A stretch of DNA of 64,000 nt, taken from Epiperipatus broadwayi. Taxonomy: Eukaryota > Onychophora > Udeonychophora > Euonychophora > Peripatidae. The notes beneath the pieces are model-generated. The model was not told the DNA's origin and ran no database searches. It was given only the letters and a program-made list of their open reading frames with translations. Below, piece after piece: positions 49,955-62,040 of this stretch. The translations under genes were made by a program, and so were the position numbers. The stretch covers positions 13,751,421-13,815,420 of the forward strand of contig JAQFVV010012404.1 of the NCBI GenBank assembly GCA_028023455.1. The letters run 5' to 3'. The stretch's first letter is position 1; each line of letters starts with the position of its first letter.

Positions 49955-51840
49955 TTGATGAAGACCATGAGAGTTTTTCAAGCAGTAAGAAAATCATATT
50001 CTACATTACATGAAAAAATAAAAAAATGCCAAAAGAAGAAACTTGCTAACATACATGGGCATATAAAAAATCATAATGTACAAAGCAATGTACCAACTTC
50101 ATCTGCTAAAAATCTCAGTTCTAAACATCTAACAGATATTGAATTTTCTGTTCTTGAAAGAGGATAAAATTTTGACATAACACCACCTAATTTCCATTTA
50201 TTAGATATAATGGCAGCTACTGAGGAAGAATAAAAAGAACACTTGACAAGCAACAAAAAATGAAGTCAAACATATCCTATGGTGAGAGGAAAGCAATTAA
50301 ATTTCTCAAAGTAAATAAACCTATAATTATTTTCCCTGCTGATAAAGGCAATGCAACAGTTGTAATGGATACAATGGATTATAACAACAAAATACAAGAA
50401 CTCCTCACAGCATGCCAATATGGAAAAGTGGCAAAAAGTCCAATACCGAGTACAGAAACAAAGTTACAACCTTGACTCAGAAAGCCTTGCAAGTCCTCAT
50501 CTTTATGGTCTAACTAAAATTCATAAGGATCATGTTTCATTAAGACCTATTGTTAGTTCTAGAAATTCAACTTGCTAAAATTTGGCAAGATTTCTTCTCA
50601 AAGTTCTAAGTCCTTTGGTGTACAAGACCCAGTTCTTTGTCAGCATTGTAAAATTAACCTAAAACATGAAAATTAAAAGAACTGACTTACTGGTAAGCTT
50701 TGAAGTTGAAATTTTATTCATAAATGTACTATATGAATAAGCATTGTCTACTGTAAGGAAAAGATTAAATGGTGATACTAGTTTACAAACCAGAACAGCT
50801 CTTCCTGTTGATAGTATAATAAAACCACTTACTTTCTGCAGAAAAATAACCTTATTTCAATATAACACAGAATTCTTCCAACAAAATCAAGGAATGGCAT
50901 TGGGCTCACCATCATCTACCCTGATTATCAATATTTACATGAAAGAACTTGAAGCCTTAGCTATAAAAATGACTCCATGTCCACCTAAAGTTTAGTTTAA
51001 TGATCTGGATGATATATGTGTTGTATAGCCACATGATGAATCACTGCTACAAACTTTCTGGAAGCATAACAATATATCCCCTTCATTTAAATTTATAATA
51101 GAATCAGAACAAGAACAAAAATTGGCATTCTCAGATGTTCTTGTGACAAGACCCCCTCATGGAAAATCACCAAAAACCTACACATAAAGGAAAATACCTA
51201 GCCTATATATCCAATCACACCAGAAACACAAAATATGGAGTTATACTATCAAGGTGGAAAAGAGCAAAAAAAGTTTGTTCAGAAACCAGTGATTTGGAAA
51301 AAGAAAAGTTCTATACAGAACAAACTCTTATAAAAAATGGTTATCCATCAACTTTTATTAAGAAAATGTTAAATAAACAGCAAAAAAAGACACAAGAGAA
51401 AAGACAATTATTGGTACTGTAGGGTACTTACACATCCCAAACACAGCAGTCAAAATTAAGAAAAAGCTGCAATCCATATAACATCAGAATAGCTTTACAG
51501 AGACATACCATAATATGAAGAATACTAACATCTACAAATACTAAACTTGAAATGCTGAAAAAAATTGCATCTATAAAATATCATGTGAATGTGGAAAAAC
51601 ATATATTGGTGATAACAGTCATCCCATTGAAAAGAACTTTCAAGAACACAAGCTGATGACTAGAAAAGAAAAAACAGATGTGTCTAAGGTAGCAGACTAT
51701 GTATGTGCCAATGAACAAATGTTCAATTGGGAAAATACAAAAATATTAGAGAAGAAAAGGTACAAAGAAAAAAATTTAAAGAAGCTGCTCACATGACAAT
51801 GGCAAAAATATCCCATAAGTTAACCTAGTGTGACTATACA
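49955..51840 (+). pseudogene. PLE-1 copy C: N-terminus, reverse transcriptase, GIY-YIG
   Basis: 49955-50165 gives a lysine-rich N-terminal segment ending LTDIEFSVLERG, then NFDITPPNFHLLDI (family: L-x-E-x-VL-x-G...P). 50280-50475 holds KPIIIFPADKGNATVVMD. About 50880-50940 reads FFQQNQGMALGSPSST, the conserved G-x-MGSP turn before the catalytic box. The catalytic box near 51005 reads FNDLDDICVV. 51170 on: YRKPTH-like connector. GIY-YIG near 51580-51610: KISCECGKTYIGD. Multiple stops and frame changes; dead. In an active PLE this single protein copies the RNA at a nick it makes itself. Confidence 0.8.
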
Positions 51841-51944
51841 TAATGCGTGAAAACCACTAATCAACTTTGCTCTTAGGAAAATATTGAGAAATCAGGAGGA
51901 ACCTCATAGATGATTATATAAAATTACTACAGACTTTTGCCTTT

Positions 51945-52025
51945 GGCATAATGGCTCAGTTGGTTAGAGTGTTACCTTAAAAATCAATATTCAAAAATAT
52001 ATGACTCCAGGTTCAAATTCTATGC
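51945..52025 (+). repeat. tRNA-like segment of PLE-1, copy C
   Basis: A box TGGCTCAGTTGGTTAGAG (best match to tRNA consensus in the window) and B box GGTTCAAATTC. Follows the GIY-YIG region by about 100 bp. Confidence 0.75.
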
Positions 52026-52289
52026 TAGTACTGTTACTAGTCAGATCAGCAACACATGAAGAAGAGGGGAGAATAACTCTTAATACATTGTGCACATACT
52101 AATCTGTTTGTTGTGCTATTACTAAAAAGTTGAATGTATTGGGAATATTTAAAATAAATTTAACTTTTTGTAAAGACATTCAATATACATATTAGATAAT
52201 GGAAATAGTCCAATATAAAAATACAACTAAAACACCATCATCACAAACCTTCAGCAAAATACCATAAGCCATATATTGAGTTCATCATA

Positions 52290-53300
52290 GCCTTTTATCT
52301 TGGCTAGATAACAACATCATAACCACATTCAACAACCAGTCATATAACATAACTGACAAATAGCTGATGGTTATTTCTTTCAGCAGCATCATTATCAGTC
52401 TATATTTGAATGACTTTGAAAACACTGTTGTTCCTTTGCATATCATGCACACTCCAGATCTAATATATACATGCTAAACAGATGACATATTTATCACTAC
52501 AGCTAAACATTCAATTCAAAATATGAAAGAAAATCTACAAAGCCATTCTGTGTTACTGCTTATAATAGATTGGGAAGGATCATGCCACTGCTTCAAATAC
52601 TTAGATTTGATTATGCAAAGAAAGACAGCTTATGTGGATTATTTTTTAGGTGTCAGCCTGCTGGAAATTCCTGGGTTCATACATCCAGACTCAATTGTAC
52701 CTAGATCTAACAAACTGGCCAGTCTATCCTTTTTATCTCAGAACCATGCTCTATGTAAGCATGAAACATCCTGCAAGACAAACATAGATATTATACATTA
52801 ATGACTTAATATTGGTTGGATTTAAACATAGTTTTTTAAAAAAAAAATAATGCAATTTTAGAGAAAACTAAATTCTAATTTTCTCTTCCATTGATGATAA
52901 ACCATGACTTCTTCTGCCATACATATCTACCTTAACAAAAACCATTAATAAAACATTTTCTTCAATGTATTACCTTCCTTTATGCACTCTGATTTGATTA
53001 ATAGTGTACCGAACAACTCCAAAGATAGTCTCAAACAGGATGCCAATCAGTCTGGGATATAAGGAGCATCCTTGTCTACAAGCCTTTATTAGTACCAATA
53101 CTTATACAAAAGAGTTTCAGATAAGGCAGAATATAGCACTATATTTCTTAAGCACCAAAAGGCAACAGGACATCAATTTATCCCCTCCTATATAATCATT
53201 CAATACATTGAAAGAAATGATTCAAAGAGAAAAATAAGGGAGGTTTGCTATATAGCTAATAATATAAAAGATATCAACTATAAAGGCTCATCCTTTACTC
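52290..53300 (+). pseudogene. Fragment of a third Penelope-like element (PLE-3)
   Basis: Plus translation with stops gives YLNDFENTVV (about 52395-52425), a block preceding the RT catalytic box in PLEs, then TDDIFITTAKHSIQNMKE (about 52478-52530), the YxDD region. The open frame 52523-52801 follows with WEGSCHCFKYLDL and FIHPDSIVPRSNKLASLS, which fits the segment after RT in PLEs. Near 53125-53190 HQKATGHQFIP fits the end of a GIY-YIG domain, though its core is unrecognisable. Distinct in sequence from PLE-1 and PLE-2. Confidence is moderate because no full domain survives. Confidence 0.55.
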
Positions 53301-53639
53301 TCTCCAAAAAATGGATGCTCTAATTTAAATATTTAATATTGAATTTAAATAAATTTAAATCCCTTCAATATATACAATAAAATATATTTTTATTATTCTA
53401 TTTCATCTTTCTGTGAATATGGGAATGTTATAAGCTCTCAAGCCATATTTAATTTATAGATAAATAAATAAATAATACTTCTGTATATAATATAAAAATA
53501 ATATAAAATAACAATTCATGTCAATTGTTAATACAGAGTTTAATATAAATAAATAAAAACAAATAATATTTCCAAGTGCTTTCAACTCTTACAAGTCCTT
53601 TTCAAGGCAGTGTAAAAAATTCTATTTTCTCCTAGGTGA

Positions 53640-55205
53640 TGAATCTAACATTTCATTGTATTGGCCAGGAACAACTAATCGGAAAGCTAGTTAATTTTGA
53701 ATTCATAGCACAAGATGAATTTTGTATAATATATGATTCTTTAATCTTGCATTTTTTATCATGTGTTTCATTCATTAATATTGTAAAATCCTCTGGACTG
53801 CATGTATGGCCTGTATTATTTTGGTGAAAATAAAAAGCTGAATAGACTGTATCATCTTCTCTTGCTCTATTATAAGTATATTTATGTTGTTGAAGGCGAT
53901 ATTTAATATTTGTTTTGGTTTCTCCAACATATATTGCACTACAATTTATTTGTGGGCACCTAATAGAGTATACAACACTGCTTTTATCCTCCTTATTTAT
54001 TATTTCCTTAGAATTATTTATTAACCTATTAAGGTTAGGTGGAATTCTCCATGCTAATCAAAAATTTTGACTTAAAACTTTTATATTTTTATTAATATTG
54101 GGAATAAAAGCTAATGACATCCATGGTTTATTATGGTCACTATTATAACATTGTTTATAATGCTTCAATACAGTAGATAATAGCATTTGTTTATTATAAC
54201 CCACTTGTATTAAATCTTGCATATAACATTTTATGTTATCTTTCATAAACATTTCATTTGAACACAGTCATTGATTACGTGTTAAAAAGGCTCTAAAACC
54301 AGCTAATTTGTGTACTAAAAAAACATTAGATGTTGGATGAATGTAACCTCTATTATCTATATGTTTTACAACCATTTTATATACTAATTTATCATCTACC
54401 CTTGATATTTGCAAATCTAGGTATTTAATACTAGAATTGTCTTCTCTTTTTATTGTCCAAACTAAACCATCTTGGTTCTGCAAACTATCAAAAATTTGCT
54501 TTATAATGTCTGGGATCCCATATATCAAAACATCATTCACATATCTACAATATAATGTGTTCTCATTTTTTTACTAATATGGGATGCACAATTCGCTGTT
54601 CTATATTATCTACAAACAAATTACTTAATAATCCACTTACAGCCAAATGCACTGGCCATCCTTTTCCCATTCTATATAAGTTACTACTATGTGCTGCAAC
54701 AATATCATTGCTTATCCAAATTAAAACATCTATAATGAAAGATATTTTATCCTGTGGCATTTCTTAGCACACAATTTATCTCTCAAAATTGTAATAGATG
54801 CAGATCGATCCACTGATCCATATAATTCCACCACATCCAATGAAACAAACTCGTACTCCTTAATTGTAGCTGTTTTATTAAGTATAGTAACACAATCAAA
54901 TGACGATTTTAATGTATATTTTCCAAACCCAACAAAATCTAAAATCCACTTAACTAAAATTTTGCTAGCTTTTGATAATATGCCCTTGTAAAATCCATCA
55001 TTAATCTTAAAGGAGCATTAAGCTTATGTGTTTTTACATTCGCAAACATTTGCAGAATAAAAGTTGCTGATGGATAAACTTCCCTATATTCTTTATTAGT
55101 AAGAAACATTTTACCACGTGCTCTTAAAATCTTTGAAACAAACTTATCTTTCATCGCCTTTATATTAATACTAATAAAATTCAATTTCTCTATTTGTTGT
55201 TTAAG
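53640..55205 (-). pseudogene. PLE-2 left arm: RT plus GIY-YIG
   Basis: From 55200 on the minus strand: LKQQIEKLNFISINIKAMKD, MFLTNKEYREVYP, then KFVKTHKLNAPLRL-type RT block (here NVKTHKLNAPLRLMMDF). The catalytic box near 54545 reads YVNDVLIYG, with Asn instead of the first Asp. Then SSIKYLDLQIS, and the GIY-YIG region near 53970-53920 with VVYSIRCPQINCSAIYVGET. Stops near 54265 and 54050. Differs from the right arm in keeping the frame at 54310. Confidence 0.85.
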
Positions 55206-55211
55206 ATTAAA

Positions 55212-56812
55212 CTTAAACAACAAGTAGAGAAATTGAATTTTATTAGACTTAAACAACAAATAGAGAAATTGAATTTTATTAGAATTAATATAAAGGATAT
55301 GAAAGATAAGTTTGTTTCAAAGATTTTAAGAGAACGTGGTAAAATGTTTCTTACTAATAAAGAATATAGAGAAGTTTATCCATTAGCAACTTTTATTCCG
55401 CAAATGTTTGCGAATGTAAAAACACATAAGCTTAATGCTCCTTTAAGATTAATGATGGATTTTACAAGGGCATATTATCAAAAGCTAGCAAAATTTTAGT
55501 TAAGTGAATTTTAAATTTTGTTGGGTTTGGAAAATACACATTAAAATCGTCATTTGATTGTGTTACTATACTTAATAAAACAGCTATAATTAAGGAGTAC
55601 AAGTTTGTTTCATTGGATGTGATGGAATTATATGGATCAGTGGATCGATCTGCATCTATTACAATTTTGAGAGATAAATTGTGTGCTAAAGAAATTCTAC
55701 AGGATAAAATATCTTTCATTATAGATGTTTTAATTTGGATAAGCACTGATATTGTTGCAGCACATGGTAGTAACTTATATAGAATGGGAAAAGGATGGCC
55801 AATGGGTTTGTCTGTAAGTGGATTATTAAGTAATTTGTTTGTAGATAATATAGAACAGAGAATTGTGCATCCCATATTAGTAAGAAATGAGAACACATTA
55901 TATTGTAGATATGTGGATGATGTTTTGATATATGGGCTACCAGACATTAAAAAGCAAATTTTTGATAGTTTGCAGAACCAAGATGGTTTAGTTTGGACAA
56001 TAAAAAGAGAAGACAATTCTAGTATTAAATACCTAGATTTGCAAATATCAAGGGTAGATGATAAATTAGTATATAAAATGGTTGTAAAACATATAGATAA
56101 TAGAGGTTACATTCATCCAACATCTAATGTTTTTAGTACACAAATTAGCTGGTTTTAGAGCCTTTTTAACATGTAATCAACGACTGTGTTCAAATAAAAT
56201 GTTTATGAAAAATAATATAAAATGTTATATGCAAGATTTAATACAAGTGGGTTATAATAAACAAATGCTATTATCTACTGTATTGAAGCATTATAAACAA
56301 TGTCATAATAGTGACCATATAAATATGAATAATAAACCATGGATGTCATTAGCTTTTATTCCCAATATAATAAAAATATAATAAAAGTTTTAAGTCAAGA
56401 TTTTCGATTAGCATGGAGAACTCCACCTAACCTTAATAGGTTAATAAATAATTCTAAGGAAATAATAAATAAGGAGGATAAAAGCAGTGTTGTATACTCT
56501 ATTAGATTCCCACAAATAAATTGTAGTGCAATATATGTTGGAGAAACCAAAACAAATATTAAATATCACCTTCAACAACATAAATATACTTATAATAGAG
56601 CAAGAGAAGATGATACAGTTTATTCAGCTTTTTATGTTCACCAAAATAATACAGGCCATATATGCAGTCCAAAGGATTTTACAATATTAATGAATGAAAC
56701 ACATGATAAAAAATGCAAGATTAAAAAATCATATATTATACAAAATTCATCTTGTGCTATGAATTCAAAATTAACTAGCTTTCCAATTAGTTGTTCCTGG
56801 CCAATACAATGA
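55212..56812 (+). pseudogene. PLE-2 right arm: RT plus GIY-YIG
   Basis: 55260-55497: MKDKFVSKILRERGKMFLTN and ANVKTHKLNAPLRLMMDF, ending in a stop. 55613-56158 is a 181-codon open frame with VDRSASITILRDKLC, GKGWPMGLSVSGLLSNLFVD (RT block before the catalytic site), CRYVDDVLIYG at about 55905-55935 with both catalytic Asp residues, and IKYLDLQISRVDD. A two-T deletion near 56130 shifts the frame; the left arm lacks this change. 56339-56812 holds the GIY-YIG domain: VVYSIRFPQINCSAIYVGET at about 56488-56545 and NNTGHICSPKDFTIL. Frame breaks make it inactive as it stands. Confidence 0.85.
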
Positions 56813-56976
56813 AATGTTAGATTCATCATCTAGAAGAAAACAGAATTTTTTACACTGCCTTGATAAAGACTCATAAGAGTTGAAAGCACTTGGAAATATT
56901 ATTTGTTTTTATTTATTTATATTAAACTCTGTATTAACAATTGACACAAATTGTTATTTTATATTATTTTTAATTT

Positions 56977-58288
56977 ATAGAAATAACAAATTTCGTTATA
57001 ATCTGTCTTCAAAAGTATTTATATATACTTCCTGTGTGCTTAATAAGTAATTATAACTCTATAATTCATATAAATGCACTTATTATATTTATTGCTTTCT
57101 CTATAGAAGTATAAACAGTTAATGTCATTACATATTTAAATTTAATAGAATTATTTGAAATCTGATATATAATTAAATTAATACCAGGCTAATCTATATA
57201 GAGTACAAATCTTTTCAGTAAGTCATCTAGTTTCTTAGATATGGAAAAGATGGTGGGATAATATTAAAAATATTTTTCATGCCATAGTTAAAAACTCTTC
57301 ATAGAACTTTCATTTATTTTAAATAAGACTCACAAGAGGGTATTATATAGTTTTTTTCTTTCAATTTAATGGCATTAAGTAATAATATTGCTTGTGATTT
57401 TATTTGTTGCAATTAATATACTTTTATTAACTTTTTTTTAAAAAAAGTTTTTTTTTCAAACAAAAAGAAAAATGCCAAAAAAATTTAAACAGAAAAGTTA
57501 TTTGCTGATATCTCATACATATATAATTATAATCAAAATTACTCCAAATTCATTATTAAATCAGACTAGTCAAAGAAGGTAAGCTCTCAACCAATGGTTT
57601 CACTGCTACAAGCAAACTTCTCAAGTAATAACAAATTTATACTAAATATTAACTACAATTGCACTTACTTTCTACACACCCTTAATATTCAAATAACTTT
57701 TAAATAAGTTAATTGTTTCAGAATCATACATTTTTAATAATAAAGATTAAAATAAATAGAAAAAAAGAATTAAAGAATGTTTACTATTAAATATTTATGA
57801 TTTTGAAGCAATTAGCCTATTTAAAAGTTCTTTTAATATTAAGTGAATCGGTGTAACTGCAATGAAACTATTGGCTGTGTTTTAGAGTTTATTTTCTTTG
57901 CTAGTCTGTTTGAGTTGTTAATTTGGGATAATTGTGATTATTTTTATTGATTGTTTTAGCTTTAGGTTTTTAATCTAAATGTAATTATGTACACATACTA
58001 AATATGATATATACATAAACACTATATATATTAACTTACTGCAGAAATATCTAGTGATTTATAAAATTGATTTAAAGTAAAATTATATATATATTAAGTG
58101 AAGTTCATTTCAATATAGTTTTGATAAATACTACTTTTTATTTTCAGTCAAAAGCAAAAATGACAAACATTTTTCATTTGAAAGAAACTTCATATTTTAA
58201 TCATTTATATACACATATATTATGTCCATATACTAAATATGATATATATATAATGAATATACATTGTAACTTATAGAATAAATATCTA

Positions 58289-58291
<3 letters not shown>
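56977..58291. other. AT-rich non-coding DNA
   Basis: No gene or repeat supported. A T/A homopolymer hairpin-like stretch lies at 57428-57455. Confidence 0.5.

Positions 58292-58343
<52 letters not shown>
58292..58343. repeat. (TA)n microsatellite
   Basis: About 26 uninterrupted TA units. Confidence 0.97.
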
Positions 58344-58345
<2 letters not shown>

Positions 58346-58426
58346 ACTATAAGTGTCCAGTCAATTTAAAGTACTACATAGTTTTAAATTTTTATTTACT
58401 CTGCCAATACGAAAAACTTAAAGAGT

Positions 58427-58693
58427 AATAGAGATAATTTTTTTAATATTAAATGCTTTTATTTGTGCACTAAAGTAAATTGTTTTTTAACCACAATTAG
58501 GTTTTTAAGATTTAACTTGAAATAAATGCATGAAGAGGTGGGGAGGTGTCCAGAAATCAATTAAATCACCCCCCCCATGCTTTTATTTTAAGTTAAATAA
58601 AAAACCCAATTGTGGCTGAAGATACAATTATTTTGTTTTCTTTTTAATGCTCAAATAAAAGCATTTAATCTATAATTTTTTATCTCTAATATT
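58427..58693. mobile_element. Foldback (MITE-like) element
   Basis: About 115-bp inverted arms (58427-58540 and 58575-58693), diverged by scattered changes, flank a short centre rich in G then C (GGTGGGGAGG, then a run of eight or nine C at 58568-58576). Shared landmarks are TTAAATGCTTTTATTTG near the ends and CCACAATT-x-GGTTTTT inside. A related right-arm piece, CCCCCATGCTCTTTTG then TTTCAAGTTAAC, recurs at 60348-60375. Non-coding. Confidence 0.7.
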
Positions 58694-61117
58694 ATGTTAT
58701 TCACCATATTGTGCCAATCAGATGATGTATGTTGGTTTAACTCAGTTCGAATACTACGTGAAAGTACCTCAAGGCCACCCATATGCAAGATATTAAATCA
58801 AAAATAATATGACCTCTGCCCTCTTCACCTATTACTGAGTCTAATTATGAACAAACAACATTATCTGAGACATACATAAATTATTTGCTCACCTAGCCCA
58901 AGCTTAGCATCAGGGGAGAGACAATGGACAAGAATACTTATGGAACTAAACAGTGAAATGTGCATAAAAGTATTATGAAAAATGTGTTTTGCATGCCTGG
59001 ATCATTGGAAAAGCAAAATAAAGCATTAAATAAAATTAAAAAACTCAAGATTTTTAGTTAAATAATATATTCAATTAATGACTTTTAAAATAGCAATAAT
59101 GTTTTAAACACTTCCGCTATTCCCCTATGGATTAATGAAAAACAAATTTGACAATAAAGATGGATAGTAATGATATAATATCTTTGCGGTCTAAGACTTT
59201 TCTTCTCAATTTTAATAAAATTCTCAACTTGACTTTCCTCGATAAAGCACAATAAAAAAAATCTTTCACAAAGCATTTTCTAATTGCTTTGCACTAAAAA
59301 CAGTTTTAAATTATTTAAGATGTATATAGCTAAATAAGATATATGTAATGAGCTAATGGCGGACAAAAGAGGCATTATCGAGAAGATCAAGTTGGCAAAC
59401 AAAGGAAACTTACTTGTATTTAATTTACAAACATAATTGAAATTGGAAAGATATTTTAAATGAAAAATTAACCTTTACCTACATCGCAATGGAATAGAAA
59501 ATATTGATAACATGTTAGCAAAGAGGAATAGCGCAAAAAAGGGTTAAATATAAATAGATAGATGATCACACAAATATATATATATATATATATATATAAG
59601 ATTAGTCTAATAGAAATAGTTACATTACAAAATATATAATTAACTAACACAATTCAGAAATGCACTGCAATAATGCAATTTAGAAAGGTAAGATCAAAAA
59701 GGTAGAATAGTAAATAGTTCATGAGGAGAGAATACGATTACCATCCTGGTTCCTTGGTCCTGTGCCTGCAGCATTCGTGGCTTGATTCGTCCATCGATAG
59801 GTATTTGTCTGAACAAGGGAAAATGGAAATACGTAGCATTCTTTCAAGAAAAGTCCCATAGACACGGCACAGAATTCAGATTAATATTGGTTGGATACTA
59901 TGGCATTTTGATGGTTTTTAGGAACCCCAGTGACAGGCAAAGCTATTTGCCTAACCACCAATCATATTTGTTTCCATCAAAATACTATGACTTTTAACTC
60001 GTTGCATGTTAAAACTTCTCCATGATTCTGAGGATGACAGTTGAATAACTTTTTGGAGCAAAATCTAAATGAGAAGCAAAATCTGAAAGGTTCACAGCAC
60101 AGGATCCACTGAGTTAATCAATAGCCAATCCTACTAATAAAAAAATCATCAGCATGATAATGAATGAAAGGACAATCTGAATGAATTCTCTAAAAAGAAA
60201 TCTCAAAAAGAAAAAGCACGCACAAGAAAAATCTGAATGAATTCTCTCTAATGAGAAATCTCAACAGAAAAGCAAAAAAACTCTGAAAAAGCCACCTATT
60301 TATACCTTCTATTGCTTTTGTGTATGATCTTAGATCTTGATAAACCCCCCCCCCATGCTCTTTTGTTTCAAGTTAACATTTTCTAAAAATAACTTTTACT
60401 TTTTAATTCTAAATTTCTTTCTTTAAACTTTGAATTTTTATTAATTAAAAAAAAAAAGAGAAGGCCATCTTTAATTTGCCTTGAATGAGCTAGTTAATTA
60501 AAAACATACATTCCTTTAGAAAATGTTGGCAGGCTAATCTCAAAATAAAATCATACACCATATTTTAACAAGATTTTAAAAGAAAACTATATTCTTATTT
60601 CTTTGAATAAAATAAGCATTTTATTTCAACAGAATTTTGCATTAACTCATATATATACGCTTGATGTATATATATGTTTGATTAAAAGGTTTTACAAGTA
60701 ATTTTTTTAAACAGCAATTTAATCTTGGAACGGAATTTATTTAAAACCAAATATTTAAATACAAATACAAATTTAATAAATGTAATTAATTTTAGCTTTA
60801 ATGCAAAACCCTGCTGATATTGGGCTATAAACTTAATTCAGGTCTACAATACTTATTAAGTTTATAGGAGGCTGTGAAGCATGGATCGGACTTCCGAATC
60901 CATTGCTTCATTTCCTAATAGTTAGTGAGAAAAAAATGTTAAAAAAATGCTGTTGCTTCAGATCCGAGATAAAAAAATTTTGTGCCAGGTGAGATCAAGC
61001 CTACTCTTTATTTGCTGTAATACTTAATTTGTTACTAACTACAGTGTTTTCTTTTCTTAATCATATAAATAGGGTCGGGTCAGTGTTGGATCTAGTCTAA
61101 TAAGGTATGTATCTATT
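58694..61117. other. Non-coding DNA with small repeats
   Basis: B-box-like CAGTTCGAATACT near 58742. (TA)n at 59573-59598. About 59740-60000 is richer in G+C and has a 71-codon plus frame (59782-59997) containing KWKYVAFFQEKSHRHGTEF; I recognise no family, and it could be an exon, LTR or chance. C-run at 60346-60355 belongs to a foldback fragment. A 35-base palindrome lies at 60875-60910. Confidence 0.4.
60174..60286. repeat. Two-copy 56-bp tandem repeat
   Basis: AATCTGAATGAATTCTCT begins at 60174 and again at 60230, each followed by A/G-rich AGAAATCTCAA sequence. Confidence 0.75.
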
Positions 61118-62040
61118 TTAATGTCTGTATTTTCTGGGGTCTGGTGGTATGCAAGGTTTTAAGTTTCTGTTTCTAATATTATACTCTCTTTTTGAGCTGA
61201 AATTATTTTTCCAAAACAAAACACTTACTCCACACTTCTTTTTTAATGCATGATGGCCTTTATATTTCAGAAAAAACTTTTTTACTTCTCTCCACACTAT
61301 ACTGCTTGGCCTCAGATCTCTCAGCCACACTTGCTTCCTTTGCCTGAATTGATATTGGCAGTTTCGTTTTGTCTTCCAATGCAGCACTGCCCATCTTAAT
61401 CATTCGCTTGCTATCTTTTGGTTTCCTAGTTGGTCTATTTTCTTTTCTTCTATTAAGATTTTGGTTTTGACTACCTGACGACATGCTGTACCATACTGCA
61501 AATGTATTGGAATAGCTCCAATCAAGTTACTAATTCTATTATTAATGTGTTGTCCCATCTTTTCAGTTTCATTTACCAAATCCAAAGTCTGAAGAGTCAT
61601 TGTGCTCTTGCTATCCTCTATGATCTGGCAATTTCCCTCTCCACTTTGCCTTTCATGTTTGACTGACAAGTCCAAGTGGTGAATATCTTAGCATGCTTCT
61701 TCATCGGTCAATGATTTAACCTGAATATCATCTTGCTCTTGTTAGTCTTGTCCCATTTCCTGATTATCATCATCTGGTAATACTTTTGTTACAATACTAG
61801 TCTGTTTTTGATGGAGACCCATGTTTTCCTCCAAACGATTAAATCTTTGTGATGTAATTTTTGTAACTTCTTGGAACATGGTCATCATAATTTTTTTTTC
61901 ATCTTTCATTTCTTTGATGAGATCTTCCAGTTTGTATTTTTGGTCACAATGAGTACATGTTGCCATATTTGGAAGGTTGAGCACTACCTCCGTCACTGTC
62001 ATAATCTTCATCTTTCTTCTGTTGTTTCATTTTTGCCTAA
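61118..62040 (-). pseudogene. Broken Lys/Glu-rich reading frame, unknown origin
   Basis: Four overlapping minus-strand frames line up as one damaged coding sequence: 62011-61742, 61675-61400, 61484-61260 and 61387-61118. The first has CTHCDQKYKLEDLIKEM, a C-x2-C pair before a charged helix, then MMTMFQEVTKITSQRFNRLEE, which looks like a coiled coil. Later parts include GQHINNRISNLIGAIP and SIQAKEASVAERSEAKQYS. Coiled coil plus basic tail is compatible with a LINE ORF1 or gag-like protein, but I recognise no family. At least three frame changes and a stop near 61740 show decay. Confidence 0.45.

Larger units (their letters stand above)
49680..52265 (+). mobile_element. Penelope-like element PLE-1, copy C (longest)
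   Basis: The most complete copy: N-terminal region, RT, GIY-YIG, tRNA-like segment (51945-52025) and tail ending near 52265 with AAAACACCATCATCACAAAC, which also ends copy B near 49655. Two copies share this end, so the element length is about 2.6 kb. Confidence 0.8.
53491..56976. repeat. 3.5-kb palindrome of two head-to-head PLE-2 copies
   Basis: The left arm 53491-55205 and right arm 55212-56976 are inverted copies (about 95% identical by eye) around a six-base centre ATTAAA at 55206-55211. The right arm has a tandem duplicate of a 35-bp unit at the centre (55212-55246 and 55248-55282) that the left arm has once (55171-55205). Both arms start in mid-RT and end in the same 3' UTR, so two 5'-truncated elements are joined by their 5' ends. 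Confidence 0.92.

Noticed and set aside
55462-56016. 184-codon frame antisense to PLE-2 reverse transcriptase
   Set aside because: Shadow of the sense RT frame; the sense strand has the RT motifs.
59782-59997. 71-codon plus frame as a host gene
   Set aside because: No recognisable domain and no other exon-like segment nearby.
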